Origin: Anaerolineae bacterium
Lineage (GTDB): Bacteria > Chloroflexota > Anaerolineae > JACIWR01
Direction: 5' to 3'
Length of the DNA stretch: 31,748 nt
Assembly (NCBI GenBank): GCA_021162125.1
Contig: JAGGZG010000313.1
Coordinates: 1-31,748, forward strand
The position numbers and the translations under genes are program-made. This document shows positions 1-6,602 of the stretch, one piece after another. Under the pieces are notes generated by a model that was given only the letters and a program-made list of their open reading frames with translations, was not told the DNA's origin and searched no databases. Numbering within the stretch: the stretch's first letter is position 1; the number at the start of each line of letters is the position of its first letter.

Positions 1-101
1 GGAGAGGGGTTGGGGGTGAGGGTGGAAGCACAGCATCGTAGAACTGAACAGCCCTAATCAGCAGGGGTATTTTGTCGAGACCTATCACAGGAGCGTATCA
101 A
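1..101. other. upstream leader, no gene seen
   Basis: This short stretch before the first gene holds no convincing reading frame. An AGGAG ribosome binding site at 89-93 sits 8 bases before a GTG at 102. The frame also has a TTG at 72, but its only purine-rich upstream stretch (63-67) is too close, so 102 is preferred. The operon promoter and any earlier gene, such as a glutaminase subunit, lie outside the window. Confidence 0.5.
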
Positions 102-2174
102 GTGGATGAACTGGCTGCCAGAATAGGCGTTTTCGTCTGCGATTGCGGGCACAAGATTTCGGATTTCATTGATAACCAAGCGCTGGTCGAGAATGTAGCC
201 GCGCTGCCGGGCGTGGTACTGGCCCGGCGCGAACGATACAGTTGTTCCAAAGCGGGCCTCAAGCGCATCCAGGCGGCCATTGCCGGGCAAGGATTGAACC
301 GGGTGATAGTGGCCGGCTGCACCCCCCGCACCCACGAGCTCCTCTTTAAGAAAGCGTGTGAAGAGGCCGGGTTGAACGGCGCTCTGTTCGAGATTGTCAA
401 CATCCGCGAGCAATGTGCCTGGGTGCACGGCGATAAGGCGCAGGCCACGGACAAGGCAATCGCGCTGGTGCGCATGGGCGTGGCCCGGGCTGCCCTGCTG
501 GAGCCGAGAGAACCAATCGAGGGTCACGTGACGCCCGCCGTACTGGTGATCGGCGGCGGAACGGCGGGTCTGACGGCAGCAGTGGCAGCGGCCAGCGGCG
601 GCGTACCCGTCACTATAGTGGAACGAGAGGACAAGCTGGGTGGGCTGGTGAACCAATTGCACACCCTCTACCCCACCGGGCGCAGCGCCCAGGAATTCAT
701 TGCCGGGCGGATCGAGGCTGTGCGCGGCAATCCAGGCATCACCGTGCTCACCGGCGCACACATCGTCGCGGTGGACGGTTCGCCCGGCGATTACCACGTC
801 ACCGTGCAGCGCAACGGCCACCAGTCCACCCTAAATGCGGGGGCCATCATCGTTGCCACCGGTGCGCAGCCCTCGCGTCCCAGGGGCTTGTTCGGGTATG
901 GCCGCCCACGGGTGCTCACCCAGTTCGAGCTGGAAAGTCTGCTGAACGTGGGGGAAGTCGCGGCCCAGGACATCGTGATGATTCTGTATACCGGACAAGG
1001 TGAGCAATCTCATCTCGACGGGCTGGGCTGCATGACGACTCTGAAGAACGCCATCCTGCTGAAGAAAGCCTCTCCCGAACGGCGGGTCAGCATCGTCTTC
1101 AGCGACCTGCCGGCTGGAGAACCTTATAGTAAGTGGATCAAGGAAGCGCGGGGACTGGGCGTGCGCTTCGTCCGCTACCTGCCGCACCGCAGGCCGCACG
1201 TCAGTGGAGAGGCGGTCGAGGTTCACGATGACCTAACGGCAACGGACGTGAATCTCCCCTACGATTTGGTGGTTCTGTCTACGCCGCTGGTGGCCCGGGA
1301 CGACGCCCCTGTGCTGGCCAGCATGTTGCGCCTGCCCCGCGACGATAACGGCTTCTTCCCCGACGTGTACACCCGCCTCAAGCCGCGCGATTACGCCGAC
1401 GATGGCATCTACGTCTGCGGCAGCGCCCACTACCCGGCCGACACCGCCGAGAGCATGTTCCAGGCCTACAACGCCGCTTCCAGGGCGCTACGCTACGTGA
1501 CCAGCGAGACAGTATCTAGCCAGGCGGCTGTGGCCGCTGTGGATGAGCGGCTGTGTACAGGCTGTGGCACCTGCGTCGAGACCTGCCCCTTTGCAGCGAT
1601 TGCCATAGGAAAGGGTGAGGGAGTGCTGAACCTGGCGCGGATAGACCCCTTGCGCTGTGCGGGCTGTGGCAACTGCGTGGTAGCCTGCCCGAGCAAGGCC
1701 ATTACCCTGCAATCGTCCACCGACCAGCAGGTCATGGCCCAGATCAGCGCTGCCCTGGCCGGGCCAACGGATGGCAAACCCCGTATCCTGGGGCTGTTGT
1801 GTCAGTGGAGCGGGTACGCCGCCGCCGATCTGGCCGGTGCCCGGCATCTATCGTACCCGCCCAACGTGCGATTTGTCCGCGTCCGTTGCTCGGCCCGCTT
1901 CGACCCTTATCACATCCTGTGGGCATTCCTGAACGGCGCCGATGGGATATTGTTGGCGGCCTGTGAGCCTGGCGATTGCCACTATACCCTGGGCAACAAA
2001 TATGCCGAAGAACGCATCAATGGTTTGCAAAGAGTGCTGGCCGCTGCCGGATTCGACACCCGTCGCTTGCGGCTGGAGTGGTTCAAGTCTGACGATGCTG
2101 AAACATTCGTAAACGAGATCACCGCTTTCGCCGATCAGATCGAAAAGCTGGGCCCGGCCCGGCATAGCAGTTGA
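102..2174 (+). CDS. hdrA: HdrA-like FAD/iron-sulfur oxidoreductase fused to an MvhD-type domain
   Basis: This is a cytoplasmic flavin and iron-sulfur electron-transfer protein of the heterodisulfide reductase subunit A family, about 690 residues from the GTG start. The N-terminal HdrA signature is clear (GVFVCDCG, YSCSKAG, CTPRTHE, REQCAWVH). A Rossmann FAD motif GGGTAG follows at residues 151-156. Two ferredoxin-type [4Fe-4S] motifs lie at C485/488/491/495 and C519/522/525/529. The last ~125 residues match MvhD/FlpD, the [2Fe-2S] delta subunit that links hydrogenase to HdrA in methanogens, with the CEPGDCHYTLGN block. The usual CNWC of MvhD reads CQWS at 567-570, so one expected ligand is Ser. 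The next gene starts 18 bases downstream and glutamate synthase parts follow. This suggests that the protein feeds electrons to glutamate synthesis in place of GltD. The family is well supported; the electron donor and any bifurcation are inference. Confidence 0.88.
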   Translation: MDELAARIGVFVCDCGHKISDFIDNQALVENVAALPGVVLARRERYSCSKAGLKRIQAAIAGQGLNRVIVAGCTPRTHELLFKKACEEAGLNGALFEIVNIREQCAWVHGDKAQATDKAIALVRMGVARAALLEPREPIEGHVTPAVLVIGGGTAGLTAAVAAASGGVPVTIVEREDKLGGLVNQLHTLYPTGRSAQEFIAGRIEAVRGNPGITVLTGAHIVAVDGSPGDYHVTVQRNGHQSTLNAGAIIVATGAQPSRPRGLFGYGRPRVLTQFELESLLNVGEVAAQDIVMILYTGQGEQSHLDGLGCMTTLKNAILLKKASPERRVSIVFSDLPAGEPYSKWIKEARGLGVRFVRYLPHRRPHVSGEAVEVHDDLTATDVNLPYDLVVLSTPLVARDDAPVLASMLRLPRDDNGFFPDVYTRLKPRDYADDGIYVCGSAHYPADTAESMFQAYNAASRALRYVTSETVSSQAAVAAVDERLCTGCGTCVETCPFAAIAIGKGEGVLNLARIDPLRCAGCGNCVVACPSKAITLQSSTDQQVMAQISAALAGPTDGKPRILGLLCQWSGYAAADLAGARHLSYPPNVRFVRVRCSARFDPYHILWAFLNGADGILLAACEPGDCHYTLGNKYAEERINGLQRVLAAAGFDTRRLRLEWFKSDDAETFVNEITAFADQIEKLGPARHSS

Positions 2175-2192
2175 GGTCGAGGAGGTCAACGC

Positions 2193-3368
2193 ATGTCAGA
2201 TAGATTGGAACAGGAAGTGTGGGCCCTGGAGCGATGTGCAGGCTGTGGACTGTGTGTCGCCACGTGCTCCAAGGGCGTGCTCTACTGGGCAGAGGACGAG
2301 CACCCTCTTCGCGAGGCGCGCGAGAAAGCGTTGGGACTTTCCCGCACCCCGCTGGATAGCTGCTCCTTCTGCCAGAGGTTCTGTGAGGAAACCTGCCCGC
2401 GTTTGCGGGAGTGGACGCCCCTCGAAACCAGGCGGCTGGTGACAGCACGGGCGGTGGGTGTGGTCAACTCCGGCGAGCCAGGCGGCGTCATCAAGAACCT
2501 GCTGACGGCGGCCATGGCTTCGGGGCTGATTGACGGCGTGCTGCTGGCGGACGTGAACCCCTGGACGTTGCGGCCGGAGGCCAGGGTGGTGACCAGCGTG
2601 GGCGAATTGGCCGATACGCTGGGTGTGCAGTACATCTGGACGCCGGTGCTCAGTTCGCTGAATGAGGCGGTATTCGAGAAAGGTGTGAGCAACCTGGCCA
2701 TCGTCGGGACGCCGTGTGCCGCCGAAGCTATCCGCGCACTGTTCGAATCGGAGAATGAGCGCTTACAACCCTATCGCGATGCCATCCGTCTCACCATCTC
2801 CCAGTTCTGCATGGGGGTGTTTATGCCTGCACTGGTGAGCACATACTTGGCCGAGGAGTTGGGCATTGCGCTGGGCGAGGTGAGGCAATTGGTAGCCCTG
2901 CCCGGCCAGGACAAAATGATGGCCGTGCTGTGGGATGGCACCCGCCGGGATATCCCGACGACGGCGGTGCAAAAGTACACCCGCCGTGGGTGCGCGAGCT
3001 GCGACGATTACCTGGGTGAATCGGCGGACATTGCGGTGGGCACGGTGGGCGCGGCCGAGGGCTACAGCACGCTCATCGCCCGCAGCACTGCCGGCGTGGT
3101 CGCGCTACAGCATGCACTGAGCTTTGGTTTACTGGAGACGGGGCCGGCGGTGGATCAGGCGGCGCTGGATAAGGCCAAGGCGGAGAAGGAACGCCGCGAG
3201 CGGGCGCAGGCTTTCGAGGGGCTGTTGATACTCACCCTGGATGCCTTGCAAGACCCGGCCAGGCGTGTGGAAGCGCGCCGCGAGTTCGAACGTCTGTATG
3301 GTACCCCGCAACGTGCGGAGGTGGAAACAGTGAAGGAGGGTGGCTGTGTCGCCTGTTCTGGATGCTAA
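2193..3368 (+). CDS. FrhB-family flavin/iron-sulfur protein (F420 hydrogenase/dehydrogenase beta subunit type)
   Basis: This 391-residue protein resembles the FrhB/FpoF family, cytoplasmic FAD and [4Fe-4S] proteins that pass electrons between F420, ferredoxin or other flavoproteins. A ferredoxin-like motif C15/C18/C21/C25 is followed by a second cluster of cysteines (57, 60, 64, 68). The family hallmarks GTPCAAEAI, QFCMG and RRGCASCDDYLGESADIAVG come later. An AGGAGG-like site precedes the ATG. The protein ends in an unusual cysteine tail, C385/C388/C391, whose codons overlap the start of the next gene by 23 bases, so the two are probably translationally coupled. Its neighbours are an HdrA-MvhD fusion and glutamate synthase parts, so it is probably an electron-input or electron-relay subunit of that complex. 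Whether it binds F420, NAD(P)H or ferredoxin cannot be read from the sequence. Confidence 0.83.
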   Translation: MSDRLEQEVWALERCAGCGLCVATCSKGVLYWAEDEHPLREAREKALGLSRTPLDSCSFCQRFCEETCPRLREWTPLETRRLVTARAVGVVNSGEPGGVIKNLLTAAMASGLIDGVLLADVNPWTLRPEARVVTSVGELADTLGVQYIWTPVLSSLNEAVFEKGVSNLAIVGTPCAAEAIRALFESENERLQPYRDAIRLTISQFCMGVFMPALVSTYLAEELGIALGEVRQLVALPGQDKMMAVLWDGTRRDIPTTAVQKYTRRGCASCDDYLGESADIAVGTVGAAEGYSTLIARSTAGVVALQHALSFGLLETGPAVDQAALDKAKAEKERRERAQAFEGLLILTLDALQDPARRVEARREFERLYGTPQRAEVETVKEGGCVACSGC

Positions 3369-3999
3369 GGATCAAGAGCTTAAGACCGTGAGCCGCAAGC
3401 TGCGAAAGATGTTGAACGGACAACCGGTAGTCGTGAAGAACGCGGCCCACCTGCATGGGCTGGCCGCCGGCCTCAAGCACGGTGAGGTCGTCATCGAGGG
3501 ACACAGCGGGGACTACCTGGGTGTGCTCAACGACGGCGCTACCATCACCGTGAAAGGGGATGCGGGCAAGTACTTGGCTGATAACATGACCCGTGGCCGG
3601 GTGCTCGTGGAGGGTAACGCGGACTATGGCGCCGGGCAGTATTGCTACGGCGGGACGGTGGTAGTCAAGGGGAACGCCGGCGACTTCACCGCCACAATGA
3701 ACAAGGGCGCTACTATCATCATCGGCGGCGACGTGGGCAGCGAGGCCGGCACGTACATGCTGGCCGGTGATCTGGTCATCGTCGGCGACGCCGGTGCTAA
3801 TCTGGGCAATTACCTCATCCGTGGCAACATCTACGTGGGCGGCGAGTGGGCCAGCCTGGGTCACAATACCAGGCTGGAACCCCTGACCGAGGAAGACGTG
3901 CACAAGCTGGAGGGTTACTTCGCAGAGCACGGCATCCAGGCCGATGCGCACGGCTTCCACAAGCTCGCTCCGCTCTCGGCGAAGCCATTCTACAAATAA
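3346..3999 (+). CDS. glutamate synthase GXGXG-domain subunit (archaeal-type split GltB, C-terminal part)
   Basis: This is a stand-alone version of the C-terminal right-handed beta-helix of the large glutamate synthase subunit, about 217 residues. From residue ~35 to ~165 it shows regularly spaced glycines (GDYLGVLNDGATITVKGDAG, then EGNADYGAGQYCYGG and similar turns), the pattern of the GXGXG domain. That domain scaffolds the ammonia tunnel and helps hold the synthase domain in GltB. AGGAGG at 3334-3339 places the start at GTG 3346, six bases downstream; a GTG at 3340 directly abuts this site and is unlikely. The gene overlaps the previous one by 23 bases, and the FMN subunit begins 11 bases after it. 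FwdC-type formylmethanofuran dehydrogenase subunits share the fold, but the neighbouring FMN domain makes glutamate synthase the better reading. Confidence 0.85.
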   Translation: MSPVLDAKDQELKTVSRKLRKMLNGQPVVVKNAAHLHGLAAGLKHGEVVIEGHSGDYLGVLNDGATITVKGDAGKYLADNMTRGRVLVEGNADYGAGQYCYGGTVVVKGNAGDFTATMNKGATIIIGGDVGSEAGTYMLAGDLVIVGDAGANLGNYLIRGNIYVGGEWASLGHNTRLEPLTEEDVHKLEGYFAEHGIQADAHGFHKLAPLSAKPFYK

Positions 4000-4010
4000 G
4001 GAGTCCTGGG

Positions 4011-5555
4011 ATGCCAGTCATTGGAACATTCTGTGTATCGGTTGATAAGGACGTTTGTGTCAACGCGCAGTCACCGGGCAAGTGCGCCACCTGCGTGGAA
4101 GTCTGTCCCTACGGGGTTTACGAAATAGATGCCCAGGGCCAGGTGCACGTGAACAACTATAACACCTGCGTGGGCTGCCGCATTTGCGCCGAGTTCTGCC
4201 CGGCCAATGCTATCCGCATCAACCCGGCCGAGTCCGAGTATCTGTCGCGCTATCCCTGGACCTTTGGCCAGATAGAGGAGATCCACCACAAGTCGCTGAC
4301 TGGTGGCTACTTGCTGCGTGGCTTCGGCACGGCCGGGCCACTCCCGCACTTTGACGGGATCGTCGTCGTGCCCTCGCAGCTCGCTTCGGAATCGCCCAGG
4401 GACAAGTACCGCGAAGAATGTCAGATGGAAGTCGTGATCGGCGAGGACACGGCCGAGGAACCTATCACGCTGCGCTATCCCATCCTTTTCCCGGCCATGT
4501 CCTACGGCGCGCTCTCCAGAGAGGCCAAGCTGGCGCTGGCCATCGGCGCGGCCAAGACGGGCATCGCCACCAATACCGGCGAGGGCGGCGTGGTGCCAGA
4601 GGAACCCTACTATGCCAATGGGTACGCCGACCCGGAACGCAAAGAGCAAAAGTGGGCGCCGGGTGGATACCTGGTCATTCAGTGGTCTACTGGCCGCTGG
4701 GGCGTCTCGGCTGACTATGTGAACGCCGGCGACGCGGTGGAGATCAAGATCGGGCAGGGGGCCAAGCCGGGCATGGGCGGCCACCTGTTGGGCGCCAAAG
4801 TCACCGAAGAGATAGCCGCCGTGCGCGGAATTCCAGTGGGCAGCGACGCGCTCTCGCCCTGCCGCTACTACGATGTGTTGTCCTTCGAGGACATGAAGAA
4901 AATGGTGGCTTTCCTGCGCGACGTGACGGACTACAAAAAGCCCATCCTCATGAAGCTGGGCCCTAGCCGCCCCTACGACGATGTGCGGATGGCGGCCGAG
5001 GCGGGTGTGGATGCCATATCCATTGATGGCATCTGCGGTGGCACGGGCGCCTCGCCCGATGTAGTGACCCAGGGAGTGGGTATTCCGACTATCGCCTGCA
5101 TCCCGCCGGCCGTGCGCGCGCTCAAGGACCTGGGCCTGCATCGCAAGGTGAAGCTCATTGCCCTGGGTGGCATCCGCAACGGTCTGGATGCCTTTAAAGC
5201 GCTGGCCATGGGCGCCGACGCCGTGGGCTTTGGTACCGCAGCCGAGATCGCGATGGGCTGCCGGGCCTGTATGGCCTGTCACAAGGGCAACTGCCCTTAC
5301 GGCATCACCTCGCAGAAGCCCGAGCTGCGGGCGCGGCTGGACCCCGAGGAGGTGGGCCAGCGCCTGGCGAACTTTGTGCAGGCCACCGCCGAGGAGATCA
5401 AAATCCTGACCATGCTCTCCGGCCACGACGACATCCGCGATCTATCGGAAGAAGACCTGCGGGCCGTTGATATCAACACGGCCGCCATCACAGGTTTGAA
5501 AATGATCGGATACGAGCGGAGGCTGCCCTGGTGGGAAAACGGGCACAGTAGCTAA
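4011..5555 (+). CDS. gltB: glutamate synthase ferredoxin-FMN subunit (archaeal-type split GltB)
   Basis: This 514-residue protein makes glutamate from 2-oxoglutarate and ammonia at an FMN site, in the cytoplasm. Two [4Fe-4S] motifs open it: C16/C25/C28/C32, with the family's long first loop, and C53/C56/C59/C63. The synthase barrel then shows SYGALSREAK, NTGEGGV, IGQGAKPGMGGHL, SIDGICGGTGASPD and ALGGIRNGLDAFKALAMGAD. The 3Fe-4S cysteines CRACMACHKGNC come near the end. The class-II glutaminase domain and the GXGXG domain are absent from this chain, as in archaeal and some bacterial split enzymes; the GXGXG part is the preceding gene. The ATG follows GGAG at 4000-4003. No NADPH-oxidising GltD subunit is present, so reductant probably arrives through the HdrA-like and FrhB-like neighbours. 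The glutaminase may be encoded before the window, or free ammonia may be used. Confidence 0.93.
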   Translation: MPVIGTFCVSVDKDVCVNAQSPGKCATCVEVCPYGVYEIDAQGQVHVNNYNTCVGCRICAEFCPANAIRINPAESEYLSRYPWTFGQIEEIHHKSLTGGYLLRGFGTAGPLPHFDGIVVVPSQLASESPRDKYREECQMEVVIGEDTAEEPITLRYPILFPAMSYGALSREAKLALAIGAAKTGIATNTGEGGVVPEEPYYANGYADPERKEQKWAPGGYLVIQWSTGRWGVSADYVNAGDAVEIKIGQGAKPGMGGHLLGAKVTEEIAAVRGIPVGSDALSPCRYYDVLSFEDMKKMVAFLRDVTDYKKPILMKLGPSRPYDDVRMAAEAGVDAISIDGICGGTGASPDVVTQGVGIPTIACIPPAVRALKDLGLHRKVKLIALGGIRNGLDAFKALAMGADAVGFGTAAEIAMGCRACMACHKGNCPYGITSQKPELRARLDPEEVGQRLANFVQATAEEIKILTMLSGHDDIRDLSEEDLRAVDINTAAITGLKMIGYERRLPWWENGHSS

Positions 5556-5565
5556 CGACACGCTC

Positions 5566-5616
5566 GTGGCGGATTGCCAAATCCGCCACTTTCCGCTGGA
5601 TTTGACAACCCAGCGG
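5566..5616 (+). terminator. double hairpin after the glutamate synthase operon
   Basis: A perfect 10-bp stem (GTGGCGGATT at 5566-5575, AATCCGCCAC at 5580-5589, loop GCCA) lies 11 bases after the stop codon and is followed by a few T residues. A second stem, CCGCTGG/CCAGCGG (5593-5599 and 5610-5616), follows at once. The position and shape fit transcription termination or 3' end protection, but the T tract is short. Confidence 0.55.
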
Positions 5617-5630
5617 GAGCATTTTGTGAT
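5602..5630 (+). promoter_or_regulatory. possible sigma-70 promoter for the next gene
   Basis: A consensus -35 TTGACA (5602-5607) is followed after 17 bases by TGTGAT (5625-5630), which matches four of six -10 positions. It points at the gene that begins at 5668. It overlaps the second hairpin of the preceding terminator, so the exact use is uncertain. Confidence 0.45.
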
Positions 5631-5667
5631 ACTGAATTTAAGCGGATTGGCACAAGGAGGCGACACG

Positions 5668-6222
5668 ATGTGTGATAAGACTAAAGCGAATCGAAAAACC
5701 GGGCCATCTGTGATCACCGTGGATCGCAGCCTTATGCACAACATGGTAGAAGAAGCAATCGAGTTCTGTGCCAGGAAGACCAGTGCTCGCAGCCGGGAGG
5801 AAGCACTGGATGTTATCCTCAAGGGCGACTGCTCGGTCTGCGAATATCTGCGCTATGGCCTGGCCAGACAGATAGGTGCTTACCTCGGCTCGGTGGACTG
5901 CCATGTTAAAGCCGTATACGTCTACGAACCCGAATATGGGACCGTCGCAGATGACGCTGGCGTGGTAAAGCCCAGCTTCAGCATTAATCTGCTGGCCTGG
6001 GTGGACCGTAAGAGCGCCGCGCTCGAATCCATCATCGTGTCGCTGGCCGAGGCACTGCGGGACGAACGAAGCCAACTCCTGTGCGAGAAAGCCAGTGGCG
6101 CTTGCTTCATGCTGGACGTGCAAATTGTGGACGATGAAGAGGTAAAGAGTCGCAGGGGCTACGCTGCTCTGGTGAACTCTCTCCACGTGCGCCCCACTGC
6201 ACTCTGGACGCGCACGGCTTAG
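5668..6222 (+). CDS. unknown cytoplasmic protein with a CSVC motif
   Basis: I do not recognise this 184-residue protein. The ATG has a strong site AAGGAGG (5654-5660) in front of it. The chain looks soluble and mostly helical at the N-terminus (residues 20-75). It has a C55-S-V-C58 pair next to a helical RYGLARQIGAYLG stretch, then a beta-rich centre with VKAVYVYEPEYG and SINLLAWVDR, and a helical segment ESIIVSLAEALRDERSQLL. There is no signal peptide or membrane segment. It sits between the glutamate synthase operon and glutamate dehydrogenase, with its own likely promoter, so a link to nitrogen metabolism is possible but unproved. The CxxC pair could bind metal or act in redox chemistry; nothing else indicates a function. 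Confidence 0.75.
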   Translation: MCDKTKANRKTGPSVITVDRSLMHNMVEEAIEFCARKTSARSREEALDVILKGDCSVCEYLRYGLARQIGAYLGSVDCHVKAVYVYEPEYGTVADDAGVVKPSFSINLLAWVDRKSAALESIIVSLAEALRDERSQLLCEKASGACFMLDVQIVDDEEVKSRRGYAALVNSLHVRPTALWTRTA

Positions 6223-6234
6223 CTTGCGGGTAGC

Positions 6235-6319
6235 CGATTGCCCGTTCCGTGGCCGAAAGGCCAGAGGTTTTGAGCGAACCTCGAAGGGAGCGGGACGGGC
6301 AATCGCTCCTGCTCCCGTC
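6235..6319. other. multi-hairpin intergenic element with alternative pairings
   Basis: An outer stem pairs 6235-6245 with 6295-6305 (11 bp) and can be extended inwards through a G-U pair. It encloses two hairpins: GGCC-GAAA-GGCC (6251-6262) with a GNRA tetraloop, and GAGGTT/AACCTC (6264-6269 and 6277-6282). An alternative stem, GACGGG/CCCGTC (6294-6299 and 6314-6319), would compete with the outer stem. The arrangement could be a structured RNA or a palindromic repeat unit. No known riboswitch consensus was recognised. Confidence 0.45.
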
Positions 6320-6378
6320 TGTCAATGCGGAACCCTCCGATTAGGGCTGCTACCCCCCACGCTTTCACCCGCACCAGG

Positions 6379-6409
6379 ATCACCCGTGGATGAGCCATCC
6401 ACGGGTGAT
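6379..6409 (+). terminator. strong hairpin terminator upstream of gdhA
   Basis: A perfect 13-bp stem (6379-6391 with 6397-6409, loop GAGCC) is followed by TTGTCTTTG, which is moderately T-rich. It probably ends transcription from the upstream gene and separates it from the gdhA promoter 30 bases downstream. The stem is symmetric, so it could act in either direction. Confidence 0.6.
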
Positions 6410-6438
6410 TGTCTTTGCGTTGGAGGCTGGGACTTTGC

Positions 6439-6467
6439 TTGCCCGCGCACCGATTGTGTAGTATAAT
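6439..6467 (+). promoter_or_regulatory. sigma-70 type promoter of gdhA
   Basis: TTGCCC (6439-6444), a 17-base spacer and a perfect TATAAT (6462-6467) form a good housekeeping promoter. Transcription would begin near 6474, leaving a leader of about 130 bases before the gdhA start. The rest of the 6223-6602 gap holds the hairpins described separately and no gene. Confidence 0.7.
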
Positions 6468-6602
6468 CTTCACTCGTGTAGAAGAGGCGAGTTCCGCATG
6501 AGGGTGATGCCAACGCCGGTCGTGCGAGCTCAAATACCTCAGTTAAGCATGCAGTCTTCCTGTGCAAGATGTACAATCAATCTCAAAGGAGAGAGAACAG
6601 AA

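Noticed and set aside
4071..5426. A 451-codon open frame on the minus strand opposite the FMN glutamate synthase gene
   Set aside because: The opposite strand encodes unmistakable glutamate synthase motifs; the minus-strand translation is His/Arg-rich and unlike any family.
6235..6319. Known glycine or glutamine riboswitch upstream of gdhA
   Set aside because: The conserved aptamer cores I would expect for these classes are not present; only generic hairpins are visible.
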